Assembly (NCBI RefSeq): GCF_013463155.1
Contig: NZ_CP040781.1
Span: 1,364,001-1,428,000 of the forward strand
Source of the DNA: Staphylococcus sp. 17KM0847
Lineage (GTDB): Bacteria > Bacillota > Bacilli > Staphylococcales > Staphylococcaceae
DNA length: 64,000 bases
Reading direction: 5' to 3'
Positions within the stretch are counted from its first letter, which is position 1. Each line of letters opens with the position of its first letter. The notes below the pieces were generated by a model. The model saw only the letters and a program-made list of their open reading frames with translations. It did not search any database and was not told where the DNA came from. Position numbers and translations under genes: made by a program. Below are positions 52,165 through 61,006 of the stretch, piece after piece.

Positions 52165-53205
52165 TCATGCTAAAAATTTCACGCAAACACCTTCAGCAGC
52201 TTGATGTGTTTCATCTACTAAATGCAACGTCCCGTTCTCTTTATCACGCTTAAATACGGTTACTTTAGAATCTCCCTGCTCATGTGCAACAACAAGGTAA
52301 TCGTCTGACGATGTAATATTAAAATCACGTGGAAAAGCATCGCCGCTCGATACAATATCTACTTGTTCTAATCTTGCACCATCATCTAGTACTTTAAAAA
52401 TCGCAATACTATCATGACCTCTATTAGAAATATATAAATAACGCTGATCATGAGATAAATGTACAGCAGCCAATTTAGTCGGTTGTAAGAAATCTTCAGG
52501 AATTGTCAAATGGCGTTCTAGTTCAGTAAAGCGCCCATCTTCATAACGCATCACAACGACAGTATTCGATAACTCGTTTACAACATACGCATAGTGTCCT
52601 GTCTTATGATATGTGATATGTCTAGGTCCATCACCCGGCTGCAATTGCGTACGATGCGCGACATCCAAACCTTTGTTGCCATAATGATAGGTAACAAGTA
52701 AATCTGCACCTAAATCTACTGCGACGACATATTTTTGCTCTGGCGTAACATCTAAATAATGAACATGTGAAGATTCTTGTCTTGCTACATTAGGTCCGGG
52801 TGTATATTCATGATACACTTCTTCAATTAATCGACTCACTTGATGATTTTCATGATCTAATTGATAAATGCGTGCGACACCATCACCATATACTGCTTCA
52901 AAAACATACGCTCCATCTGGGGATACCGCTACATAACAACCAGAACCTTTTATGGATTCAAGACATTCTCCTGTTGAAGTTAGGCTTCCATCTTCATGGA
53001 TTTTAAAAGTTGCTAATCCTGCACGTTCACTATTTTTGGTAACAGCAACTAACGTATCTTGAAATTGACTTAAATATGTAGAAGCATTGACTTCATAGCC
53101 TGTTTCTATTGCTTCAATGCGTCCTACTTGTTCATCTAATTCAAAACGATAAATACCCTTACCGTCTTTTTTAGTATAAGATCCAATATAACCCTTTGTT
53201 AACAT
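52165..53205 (-). CDS. Lactonase family protein (6-phosphogluconolactonase-like beta-propeller)
   Basis: A 346-residue seven-bladed beta-propeller of the YbhE/YkgB family. Family strings include GYIGSYTKKDGKGIYRF, GGGPRHITY-like GDGPRHITYHKTGHYAYVVNEL and LYISNRGHDSIAIF. Such proteins hydrolyse 6-phosphogluconolactone in some bacteria. GGAGGG precedes the ATG. Whether it serves the pentose phosphate pathway here is inferred from family. Confidence 0.85.
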   Translation of the reverse strand: MLTKGYIGSYTKKDGKGIYRFELDEQVGRIEAIETGYEVNASTYLSQFQDTLVAVTKNSERAGLATFKIHEDGSLTSTGECLESIKGSGCYVAVSPDGAYVFEAVYGDGVARIYQLDHENHQVSRLIEEVYHEYTPGPNVARQESSHVHYLDVTPEQKYVVAVDLGADLLVTYHYGNKGLDVAHRTQLQPGDGPRHITYHKTGHYAYVVNELSNTVVVMRYEDGRFTELERHLTIPEDFLQPTKLAAVHLSHDQRYLYISNRGHDSIAIFKVLDDGARLEQVDIVSSGDAFPRDFNITSSDDYLVVAHEQGDSKVTVFKRDKENGTLHLVDETHQAAEGVCVKFLA

Positions 53206-53297
53206 ATAATTCCCTCCATCAGCTTATGTTCTTTCTCATAAAAATAGTTCTAATCATGCCGTAACTTTAAAAAGGTGCCACATCTTTTATATAATGA

Positions 53298-53340
53298 AAA
53301 GGACTGTCGTAGAATGATCACTCTACTTCAGCCCCTTTTT
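53298..53340. terminator. Terminator of the 57-residue membrane protein gene
   Basis: AAAGGACTG...GTAGA pairs imperfectly with CTAC...CAGCCCCTTT around TGATCA; on the minus strand the stem ends in CCTTTTCAT and on the plus strand in CCTTTTT. It directly follows the small gene's stop. Confidence 0.7.
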
Positions 53341-53341
53341 C

Positions 53342-53515
53342 TTATCCAACGTTTGATTCGATATCTGCAACAATTTCTTTTGTTTTGCTTTCAATCTCTT
53401 CAAAATCTTTTTTGAAGACATAAGCAAGAACTGCGGCACCCGCACCTACTGCTAATGTTGTAAAAAATGTTAACGCAAATACAAACTTAAATAATCCTTT
53501 AATAAAGTTCCACAT
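53342..53515 (-). CDS. Small 57-residue single-span membrane protein
   Basis: A short gene easy to miss. ATG at 53515 follows GAGGTG with 7-base spacing, and it has its own terminator. The protein begins MWNFIKGLFKFVFALTFF, continues with a glycine/alanine-rich membrane span to about residue 35, then a charged helix (KKDFEEIESKTKEIVADIE) ending at NVG. The layout resembles YtxH-like small membrane proteins; function unknown. Confidence 0.75.
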   Translation of the reverse strand: MWNFIKGLFKFVFALTFFTTLAVGAGAAVLAYVFKKDFEEIESKTKEIVADIESNVG

Positions 53516-53681
53516 CTGTTTTCACCTCTATTAATAAAATGTATACACAATCATCATAGCATATAATCTATGTATCATTAAAGAAATACCCTAAATCCTA
53601 TAAAACAAATCAAAAAATATTCAATTATTCAAATTAATATGTTACATTATGAATAACAAATTTAAGAAAGAGGTAAGTTGC

Positions 53682-54071
53682 ATGCCATACATTTCATTAC
53701 TCAATTGTTGGAAAAACCATGACATTGAGGGTGTAGAAAATATGGTCGATGATCATGTCGCAGCATTTTACATTAATGAGGTGGGTACGCCTGTCCCACT
53801 TACAAAAGCTATTCTCATTGATATGCTTCGTAAGCGAATGAAACAAATGGAATCTCGTGAACATCTACAATGGAACTTTGAAATCATTCATCGCGCACAT
53901 ATTTATGATAAGCAGATGGTCCTTTTTTACACCTACTCTTCTGAAAGTCCCAACTACCAAGAAACTGAAAAAACAATGATTGCTATCGCTTTTAGTGCAA
54001 GAACATCTCACAATATCAGTCCCATCAAATCCATTTATATTACTCCTAATGTAAAAAACTTTCATCATTAA
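53682..54071 (+). CDS. NTF2/SnoaL-like small protein of unknown function
   Basis: A 129-residue protein. The pattern of a short helix with a nearby NCWKNHDIEGVENMVDDHVAAFY followed by strands resembles the NTF2-like fold, but I cannot name a family with confidence. The ATG at 53682 is preferred because AAGAGGT lies 7 bases before it; an in-frame ATG at 53649 lacks a ribosome binding site. It stands alone. Confidence 0.6.
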   Translation: MPYISLLNCWKNHDIEGVENMVDDHVAAFYINEVGTPVPLTKAILIDMLRKRMKQMESREHLQWNFEIIHRAHIYDKQMVLFYTYSSESPNYQETEKTMIAIAFSARTSHNISPIKSIYITPNVKNFHH

Positions 54072-54445
54072 TTTTAGATATAAGACGTTAATAAATATGC
54101 ATTATTCATGTTTCTTTTTATACATCATATTATCCGTACTTTCTATATTATTATGAATAGATTTTAATGTAGTAATTGCTGTATAAGCTCTAAAAATCTT
54201 GAAGTGATAACAAAATTCATATTCTGTATCAAAGGATTACATATTATATATCATTACGATGTGAAGTTTCGGTAAAGCCAATTTTTTATTTTAACATACA
54301 CATTTTGAACCATATTTATCGTCCCCTGTCTTAGTCTATTAATGTTACACTTATTATAGTCATGCAACTGCTATAAAACCATTAACCTCACATTACAACA
54401 TCATGACAAATTATGTACGTTAGTTTGCAGAGAGGACGTCGTATT
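54072..54445. other. Gene-free AT-rich stretch before the C45-like gene
   Basis: About 374 bp with no credible gene, terminator or repeat. It must carry the promoter for the C45-like gene, but no convincing -35/-10 pair stands out. Confidence 0.5.
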
Positions 54446-55489
54446 ATGCAAAATGTGAATTCAGATATTTTGACTTTTAGAGGAAACCATTATGATTACG
54501 GTGTTTCAGTAGGAAATTGGCTAAAACAAACTGAAATGCTTAAAAATAGAGAAAAAGAGTGGCGTAAGCGTGTACCTCGATTTGATATAGATATTCGTGA
54601 AACCTATCACATCTTTCAAACCTTTGCACCTCGTATATGGGACGAGATACGTGGTTTACAAGATGTCTTAAATATACCAACTCGACAAGCGATATTAAAC
54701 TTTGCACACTATCGTTTTACTAGCCTTCCTGATAGTGGATGTAGCGTTTTTATTGGGGATGGTTATTTAGTACGCAATTATGACTATCATCCTGCGACAT
54801 ATGATGCACGCTACCAACTCTATCAACCGACAGATGGAGGATATGCACAGATCGGCCCTATGTCTCGTACAACTGGCAGAATGGACGGTATGAATGAATA
54901 TGGTCTTGTCATGGCATATAACTTTATGCATCGAAAAAAACCAGCAAACGGGTTTGTATGTTATATGATTGGTCGTCTTATATTAGAATATTGTCAAAAC
55001 GTAGATGAGGCAATTGCATTACTCAAACAATTACCACATCGCAGTTCATTTAGCTATATTGTTTTAGATGCCACTGGTGCACATGCTATTGTAGAGGTTA
55101 CACCACGTGGATTAGATGTTCGTTATAATCATACATGCACCAATCATTTTGAATTATTAACACATGAGAATCGTAATTATACAAAAGAGTCCATAGCGCG
55201 TTTAGCCCGTATTGAACGTCAAATCCCTAAACAAACTGCTCAACGCTTTGACGTATTTCATTATTTCAATAACCCTCAATATGAAATATATAGTAAGCTG
55301 TTCAACAGTTGGAGTGGTACTATTCACACAACAATGTATGATCCTAAAACTTTAACTGCTTGGATCGCATTGGGAGAAAATCAGTCTCCTGTCGCATTTG
55401 ATTTTCAATCGTGGTTAGAAGGTCATCCCATCGATCAAAAAAAATTGAAAGGTCAACTCGATACCGACATTCAATTTGCAACGAAATAA
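54446..55489 (+). CDS. C45 family peptidase / acyl-coenzyme A:6-APA acyltransferase-like hydrolase
   Basis: A 347-residue Ntn-hydrolase. The likely cleavage and nucleophile site is Gly98-Cys99 in LPDSGCSVFIGDGYLVRNYDYHP; later GMNEYGLVMAYNF and SSFSYIVLDATGAHAIVEVTP match the C45/IAT pattern. Such proteins self-cleave before the cysteine and then hydrolyse or transfer N-acyl groups. The substrate is unknown. The ATG at 54446 has GAGAGGA upstream and gives the family N-terminus; an upstream frame extension is unlikely. Confidence 0.8.
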   Translation: MQNVNSDILTFRGNHYDYGVSVGNWLKQTEMLKNREKEWRKRVPRFDIDIRETYHIFQTFAPRIWDEIRGLQDVLNIPTRQAILNFAHYRFTSLPDSGCSVFIGDGYLVRNYDYHPATYDARYQLYQPTDGGYAQIGPMSRTTGRMDGMNEYGLVMAYNFMHRKKPANGFVCYMIGRLILEYCQNVDEAIALLKQLPHRSSFSYIVLDATGAHAIVEVTPRGLDVRYNHTCTNHFELLTHENRNYTKESIARLARIERQIPKQTAQRFDVFHYFNNPQYEIYSKLFNSWSGTIHTTMYDPKTLTAWIALGENQSPVAFDFQSWLEGHPIDQKKLKGQLDTDIQFATK

Positions 55490-55507
55490 TATGGACCCTT
55501 CAAATAT

Positions 55508-55564
55508 AAGAAGCGTAGAATAGCACATCATTTGAGTCGTTAAGATTGCTATTCCACGCTTCTT
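55508..55564. terminator. Strong bidirectional terminator
   Basis: An 18-base arm at 55508-55525 (AAGAAGCGTAGAATAGCA) pairs with 55547-55564 with one mismatch. The convergent C45-like and DUF4097 genes end on either side. Confidence 0.9.
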
Positions 55565-55570
55565 GTTTAT

Positions 55571-56416
55571 TTATTCTATTATAATATCTCCGTTATTCGT
55601 GTAAAGTTCAATTTGATGGGTTCCACGACCATTGATGCCTTGATGTAGTTCTGGATTAATCAATTGAGCTTCTCCCTTTGTCGGATTCAGCTTAAAATGA
55701 ACGTCTTTAGGTGTATTTTGAAAAGACATATGAATATCGCCCTTATCTACAATGCCTTTTAAATCACAATGAGGGGTCATCATTGATAAAGTGATATCTC
55801 CTTTTCCTACTTTAAAAATACTTTTTCGTACGGTCGTCTGATCTGCTTGAATTAAACCCTTGTTTACACTAATATCACTATCGAACAACTGACTATTCTT
55901 AATCTTAATAAAAGTTTCATACCCTTTAACTTGAGTATGTTTAAAGTGACTATTACGCATCGCCACTTGCCCGTTCATATCATTCTCTATAACAACATGA
56001 TCTAATGTTATCCCTTCGACATCTACATTTGCAACTTGCGTGCGTACATTCAAATTTTTCAATTGATTTTTAGGGATAGTAATCTCTAATTGGCTTTTAA
56101 CTGTATTAAATGGATTTAAGTTTAACATTTTTCGCTTTGAGCTATTACGTTCTACTATTTGTAATGTATGTCCTTGCTTCGTTACATCTAGCCCATCTTT
56201 CCCAGTATAATCGACATGAAAATCCGAACCCGATTTAAAGGTGACATCCGTCAAGTCTGTATTAACGACCATCTGTTGCACTTCACCTTTGTTATATGTT
56301 TTATGAAGCGTAGTCAAATATGCTCCTCTTTTTTCAAGACCAAACCATACCAGCGTACCAAGGACAAAAAAAATGAGAAAACAACTCATACCAAAAATAA
56401 ATAGTTTTTTCATCAT
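55571..56416 (-). CDS. DUF4097-type beta-strand-repeat protein with N-terminal membrane anchor
   Basis: A 281-residue protein: membrane segment at about 3-28, then a beta-rich outer domain with repeated short strands (VNTDLTDVTFKSG, NVRTQVANVDVEGI, SVNKGLIQADQT), the DUF4097 putative-adhesin pattern. It follows the DUF1700 gene directly, its ATG one base past that stop, and the pair is common in Firmicutes as an envelope-stress or adhesin-like module of unknown function. Confidence 0.8.
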   Translation of the reverse strand: MMKKLFIFGMSCFLIFFVLGTLVWFGLEKRGAYLTTLHKTYNKGEVQQMVVNTDLTDVTFKSGSDFHVDYTGKDGLDVTKQGHTLQIVERNSSKRKMLNLNPFNTVKSQLEITIPKNQLKNLNVRTQVANVDVEGITLDHVVIENDMNGQVAMRNSHFKHTQVKGYETFIKIKNSQLFDSDISVNKGLIQADQTTVRKSIFKVGKGDITLSMMTPHCDLKGIVDKGDIHMSFQNTPKDVHFKLNPTKGEAQLINPELHQGINGRGTHQIELYTNNGDIIIE

Positions 56417-56974
56417 TTACATCGTTCCTTTTTTGATAAAGTTCATATTCCACTTCAAATAGCGAATAAGCCAGTTCCGAATGCCTATAAGCAACTTCAC
56501 TACAACTACCAAAAACATTGTACCTAAACCAAAATATGCAAAACTAAATAAGTAGTTGCTCACTGAAAAATGATGGAGACCTGCCCATATATTCCATATG
56601 AAGACAATTAATGGGGATAAAATCATACCGAGTGACGCAAATGCAAAAGCCAAAATAAATGGCGATACAATCACAAGAGGAATGAGCACAAAACAAAATG
56701 TCACGATGCTTACACCAATTGTTGCAATAACAGCACGCACAATATGAGAAACATCAGGTTTGGTTTCAGCATTATTCAGGGCATATTGCGCATATTTTTG
56801 TTTAGCAATTTGTTTAGGGGTATCCAAACTGTGTACAATCTCACTATCAGCATAGCCTTTAAGTCCTTCTTCATAAAAGTAATTTTCATAACTATTCATA
56901 ATATCATCAATTTTATGACCTGGTAATTTATGCAGTTGATACTCAAGTTCATTTAAAAAAGTAATCTTGTCCAC
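56417..56974 (-). CDS. DUF1700/HAAS domain membrane protein
   Basis: A 185-residue protein. The N-terminal HAAS domain reads MDKITFLNELEYQLHKLPGH, then YENYFYEEGLKGYADSEIVHSL; two to three membrane helices follow in residues 78-170. Members usually work with a PadR-type regulator and a DUF4097 partner. No PadR gene is next to it here. GTG start at 56974 with GGGGGG upstream. Confidence 0.82.
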   Translation of the reverse strand: MDKITFLNELEYQLHKLPGHKIDDIMNSYENYFYEEGLKGYADSEIVHSLDTPKQIAKQKYAQYALNNAETKPDVSHIVRAVIATIGVSIVTFCFVLIPLVIVSPFILAFAFASLGMILSPLIVFIWNIWAGLHHFSVSNYLFSFAYFGLGTMFLVVVVKLLIGIRNWLIRYLKWNMNFIKKGTM

Positions 56975-57129
56975 AGTACCCCCCCTATTATTAATTTAAA
57001 TATTCTTTTTAATTATACGTATTTTTATCTGAAAACAAAATATATTCCTCTTATTTGTATCTTAAATATCATATTCTTAATTTTTTTGTAATGTCTTATA
57101 TCTTTATGAGTTATATATTAAAAACAAAA

Positions 57130-57174
57130 ATGAGATAACAAAACCTTCATCATTAAAAGGTTTTATTATCTCAT
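57130..57174 (-). terminator. Terminator of the gnt operon
   Basis: ATGAGATAACAAAACCTT (57130-57147) pairs with AAGGTTTTATTATCTCAT (57157-57174) with one bulge. It lies 46 bases after the gntP stop. Confidence 0.85.
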
Positions 57175-57219
57175 CTACAACCACAACATCCCTATCTATT
57201 TACACATTAAATTTCAGTC

Positions 57220-58581
57220 TTAAACAATTAAACTCAAAGCATAAACAAAAATCAAACCACTCACTGAAATAATTGTTTCTACCATAGACCAAGTTAAGAA
57301 TGTCTCTTTTATTGTCAAACCAAAATATTCTTTAAACATCCAAAAGCCTGCATCGTTGACATGCGAACAAAAGACACTTCCCGCTCCAATAGCCAAAACA
57401 ACAAGCGCAAGATTGACATCAGCTGCCTGTAACAATGGTAAAACAATACCTGTTGTAGAAATTGCAGCTACCGTTGCAGAACCTAATGCAAGACGAAGTA
57501 CTGCTGCTACAAGCCATGCAAGGAGTAATGGTGATATATTAACATCCGTAAATAATTGCTCTATACTATCTCCTACACCACCGTCAATAAGAATTTGTTT
57601 AAATGCACCGCCTCCACCAATGATCAATAGCATCATACCAATTGGATAGATAGCTTGTGTTAATGTTTCCATCACATCTTTCATTGCATAACCACGCATT
57701 AAGCCCATACTAAAAATCGCAAACAATACTGCTATCATCATTGCTGTTCCAGCTGTTCCAATAAAGTAAATAAAACTTTCAAAATGGTTTGTCGCACCGT
57801 CTGTATGACCTGTAACTAATTGCCATACTGTCGCAAAAAGCATTAATAATACAGGTAATAATGCTGTAAACGTACTCAATCCAAAACTTGGCAATTGGTC
57901 TGCTTTGAATGTTTTTGTAGCACCTAATGATGAAATATCTCCTTCACGTTCAAAGGCTGTTGACGATAGTTTAGGCGCAATTTTAACAAACAGTGGTCCC
58001 GCAACTAATGTCACAGGAATGGCAACAATAAAGCCATATAATAAGACTTCTCCTATATGTGCATTTAGTTCGCTTGCAATGACAACCGGACCCGGATGAG
58101 GTGGTAAAAAACCATGTGTCACTGATAAAGCTGTCACCATAGGTAAACCAATCTTCAATTGAGACATATTCATACGCTTAGCAATTGTAAATACAAGAGG
58201 AATAAGCAATACAAGTCCCACCTCAAAGAAAAGTGCAATACCAATAATAAATGAAGCAATTACCATTGCCCACTGTACATAACGTACACCTAACTTTTGA
58301 ATAAGCGTGTCTGCAATTTGTGTTGCACCACCACCATCTGCTAACAACTTACCAAGCATAGCACCTAGACCAAAAATTAAAGCAATATGACCTAATGTTC
58401 CTCCCATTCCACTTTCAATTGTCTTAATAATAGTATCAAAAGGCATCCCTAATAAAATACCTGTCACAATAGCAGTAATGATTAATGATACAAAAGTATT
58501 TAACTTACATGCCATAATCAATATTAATAATAATAAAATACCTAAAACAACACTTATAATCGGCCAAAACTCTCCTAACAT
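57220..58581 (-). CDS. gntP: Gluconate:H+ symporter GntP
   Basis: A 453-residue permease with about 12-14 helices. Family strings: MLGKLLADGGGATQIADTL, THGFLPPHPGPVVIASEL and the C-terminal CSHVNDAGFWMFKEYFGL. It imports gluconate for phosphorylation by GntK. It follows gntK by 10 bp. Confidence 0.94.
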   Translation of the reverse strand: MLGEFWPIISVVLGILLLLILIMACKLNTFVSLIITAIVTGILLGMPFDTIIKTIESGMGGTLGHIALIFGLGAMLGKLLADGGGATQIADTLIQKLGVRYVQWAMVIASFIIGIALFFEVGLVLLIPLVFTIAKRMNMSQLKIGLPMVTALSVTHGFLPPHPGPVVIASELNAHIGEVLLYGFIVAIPVTLVAGPLFVKIAPKLSSTAFEREGDISSLGATKTFKADQLPSFGLSTFTALLPVLLMLFATVWQLVTGHTDGATNHFESFIYFIGTAGTAMMIAVLFAIFSMGLMRGYAMKDVMETLTQAIYPIGMMLLIIGGGGAFKQILIDGGVGDSIEQLFTDVNISPLLLAWLVAAVLRLALGSATVAAISTTGIVLPLLQAADVNLALVVLAIGAGSVFCSHVNDAGFWMFKEYFGLTIKETFLTWSMVETIISVSGLIFVYALSLIV

Positions 58582-58591
58582 ATCAATCCCT

Positions 58592-60142
58592 CTATTCTTT
58601 TACGTTATAATGTGTGCGTTGAAACTGTGCAAGTGATGCATAAGATGTCTTTAACACTCGACTGATTTGAATAAATATTGATGAAAGTTCTTGGTATTGT
58701 TGCACATGATCTGAGTTCGGTTGATGCGTATACGTTTTACCAACCCAGCGTTCAATAACCTCGTAATCATCCGATAAACCTATCGCACGACATCCAATCG
58801 CACATGCGCCTAAGCACGAACTCTCATATGCTTCAGGAACCTCTACTATGCAATCAAAAATATCAGCCATCATTTGACGCCATAATTCACTTTTTGAAAA
58901 ACCACCTGTCGCCTTAATCGTATCGGGCATCTCTCCCATCACTTCTACTAATGCTAAATAAACCGTATACAGATTAAATAATACGCCTTCGAGTACCGCG
59001 CGAATCATATGCTCTTTCTGATGTGCAAGTGTTAAACCAATAAATGAACCACGTGCATCAGATGTCCATAATGGCGCACGTTCTCCTGCTAGATACGGAT
59101 GAAATAATAATCCTTGAGCGCCCGGTGGGACTTTCTCAGCAATACGTGTTAACACATCATAACTTTCTATTCCTAATCGCTTCGCTGTTTCGACTTCACT
59201 AGCGAGTAGTTCATCACGTAGCCACCTTAAAACGACACCACCATTATTTACTGGTCCGCCGATGACATAATGTTGATCATCTAAGACATAACAGAAAATA
59301 CGTCCTTTGTCGTCTGTCAATGGGCGATCAACAACTGTCCGTATTGCTCCAGATGTTCCTATTGTCACAGCTACTTCTCCGGTATGATAACTATTAACAC
59401 CCAGATTTGACAACACACCATCACTCGCACCAATAACGATAGGTGTATCTTTACTAATGGCCATCTCTTGTGCATACTGTGTAGCAATAGATGAACATAT
59501 ATGCTGTGTTGAAACAAGTTTTGGCAAGTGATCAGTTGTGATACCTAGTAATGTTAAAACATCTTTATCCCAATCACGCGTGTGTAGGTTGTATAAGCCC
59601 GTAGCAGAAGCGATCGATTCATCCATTAACCATTCACCTGTTAAGCGATGTAGAACATAAGATTTAATGTCTACAAAACGTTCTGCTTTATTAAATAATT
59701 GCGGGTTTTCTTGTTTGAGCCACCATATTTTAGATAATGGAGACATCGCATGTATAGGTGTACCCGTTCGTTTATAAATTGCTTGTCCATCGTATTGTTG
59801 CTTAAGTGTTTCTGCTGCAAAACGCGCACGATTATCTGCCCATGTGATACTATTTGTCAATAATTGATGATGTTGATCCATTAAGATCAAACTATGCATT
59901 TGTGCGCTGAAAGCTAAAAACATCACTTGTTCTTCCTGAACATTATGGTGTACCATAACATCTTTAACTGTTTTAATCACGGCCGCTAATATGACATCGG
60001 GATCTTCTTCTGATGTATCAATTGTGGGTGTCAATAGCGGATATTCCTGTTGCGCTTTATCTAATACTGTGCCATCTTCTTTGTATAACACTGCTTTTGT
60101 ACTTGTTGTTCCTATATCGATACCTATCATGTATTTTGTCAT
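58592..60142 (-). CDS. gntK: Gluconate kinase (FGGY family)
   Basis: A 516-residue carbohydrate kinase. N-terminal phosphate loop MIGIDIGTTSTKAVLY, catalytic base region ITWADNRA, and C-terminal FGGY signature KATGGFSKSELWRQMMADIF. The gntR-gntK-gntP order supports gluconate as substrate (product 6-phosphogluconate). AAGGAG precedes the ATG. It follows gntR by 12 bp. Confidence 0.93.
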   Translation of the reverse strand: MTKYMIGIDIGTTSTKAVLYKEDGTVLDKAQQEYPLLTPTIDTSEEDPDVILAAVIKTVKDVMVHHNVQEEQVMFLAFSAQMHSLILMDQHHQLLTNSITWADNRARFAAETLKQQYDGQAIYKRTGTPIHAMSPLSKIWWLKQENPQLFNKAERFVDIKSYVLHRLTGEWLMDESIASATGLYNLHTRDWDKDVLTLLGITTDHLPKLVSTQHICSSIATQYAQEMAISKDTPIVIGASDGVLSNLGVNSYHTGEVAVTIGTSGAIRTVVDRPLTDDKGRIFCYVLDDQHYVIGGPVNNGGVVLRWLRDELLASEVETAKRLGIESYDVLTRIAEKVPPGAQGLLFHPYLAGERAPLWTSDARGSFIGLTLAHQKEHMIRAVLEGVLFNLYTVYLALVEVMGEMPDTIKATGGFSKSELWRQMMADIFDCIVEVPEAYESSCLGACAIGCRAIGLSDDYEVIERWVGKTYTHQPNSDHVQQYQELSSIFIQISRVLKTSYASLAQFQRTHYNVKE

Positions 60143-60154
60143 ATCATCTTCTCC

Positions 60155-60838
60155 TTACATTTGATCCGACCAAAATGCACCAATATCATTGTTCAAATCA
60201 CTAAAGTTCAAACGAAATGCTTCGTACATTAAGTGACGATTTTGTTGTTCTACTGCTTCAACAAACTTTTGATGATTAATAATAATGCGCTTAAAATCTT
60301 CAATATCTTCTATCATACGTCTACGCATTCCAATATAGACAAGACTTAACATTAACGGTTTCATTTGCATCCACAAATGCGTCAAGTAGCTGTGTTCACA
60401 AGCATTAACCATTAACTCATGAAACTGAATATCATGCTCTGTAAAACTAACTGGGTCTTTAAATTTCACACTGACTTTCATCATTTCTAATGCTTGATAC
60501 ATGTTATGAATAATATCTGACAAATCTTTTCGTTGTATCACTTTGGTAAATGCGAACGCTTCAATCATAAGTCGAATGTCTGTCATCTCTTGTTGTTTCT
60601 CACGATCAAAAGGTAACACTTCTGCACCCATACGTTCCAATTGTATTAACCGGTCTTGGCTTAAAATCTTAAAAGCATCTCTCACAGGTGACCTGCTTAC
60701 ATTAAACTGCTTTGCAATTTGGTTTTCAGTAATGACTCTCTCATCTAAATATTCACCGTTCATCATATTCAAACGTAAACAAGCAGCGATCCATTCACCT
60801 TTAGACATTTGCTGTGCCCACTGTTTCGGAAATTCCAT
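60155..60838 (-). CDS. gntR: GntR family gluconate operon repressor
   Basis: A 227-residue regulator: winged helix at about 15-75 (ENQIAKQFNVSRSPVRDAFKIL) and an all-helical FCD effector domain with metal-site histidines (HDIQFHELM, NHQKFVEA). It likely releases its operator when gluconate or 6-phosphogluconate binds. The ATG at 60838 has GAGGTGAGG upstream. It heads gntRKP, and a matching palindrome lies 14 bases before its start. Confidence 0.92.
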   Translation of the reverse strand: MEFPKQWAQQMSKGEWIAACLRLNMMNGEYLDERVITENQIAKQFNVSRSPVRDAFKILSQDRLIQLERMGAEVLPFDREKQQEMTDIRLMIEAFAFTKVIQRKDLSDIIHNMYQALEMMKVSVKFKDPVSFTEHDIQFHELMVNACEHSYLTHLWMQMKPLMLSLVYIGMRRRMIEDIEDFKRIIINHQKFVEAVEQQNRHLMYEAFRLNFSDLNNDIGAFWSDQM

Positions 60839-60851
60839 TTTCCTCACCTCA

Positions 60852-60902
60852 ACTTGTATACAAGTATTCTAAAACAAAACCATACAAATGTAAACGTTTT
60901 CT
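60852..60902 (-). promoter_or_regulatory. gnt promoter with GntR operator and cre-like site
   Basis: Minus strand: -35 TTTACA (60894-60889), 17-base spacer, -10 TAGAAT (60871-60866). The perfect palindrome CTTGTATACAAG (60853-60864) directly follows the -10, covering the start site; it is the core of the B. subtilis gnt operator as I recall it (ATACTTGTATACAAGTAT). A cre-like site TGTAAACGTTTTCT (plus strand 60889-60902) covers the -35. Together these suit induction by gluconate and repression by CcpA. Confidence 0.85.
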
Positions 60903-60932
60903 ATTTGGCATTTTATATTTCAATAAAAAATA

Positions 60933-61001
60933 TAAGCCGTCAGATGATGTGTATTTTAAGAGACTCTTTAATCTCTCGTTATACACATTACCTAACGGCT
61001 T
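60933..61001 (-). terminator. Long hairpin terminator of the Pmt-like operon
   Basis: TAAGCCGT (60933-60940) pairs with ACGGCTTA (60994-61001), with GTGTAT/ATACAC and AGAGA/TCTCT pairs inside. On the minus strand T-rich sequence follows. It lies 6 bases after the pmtD-like stop. Confidence 0.75.
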
Positions 61002-61006
61002 ACGTA

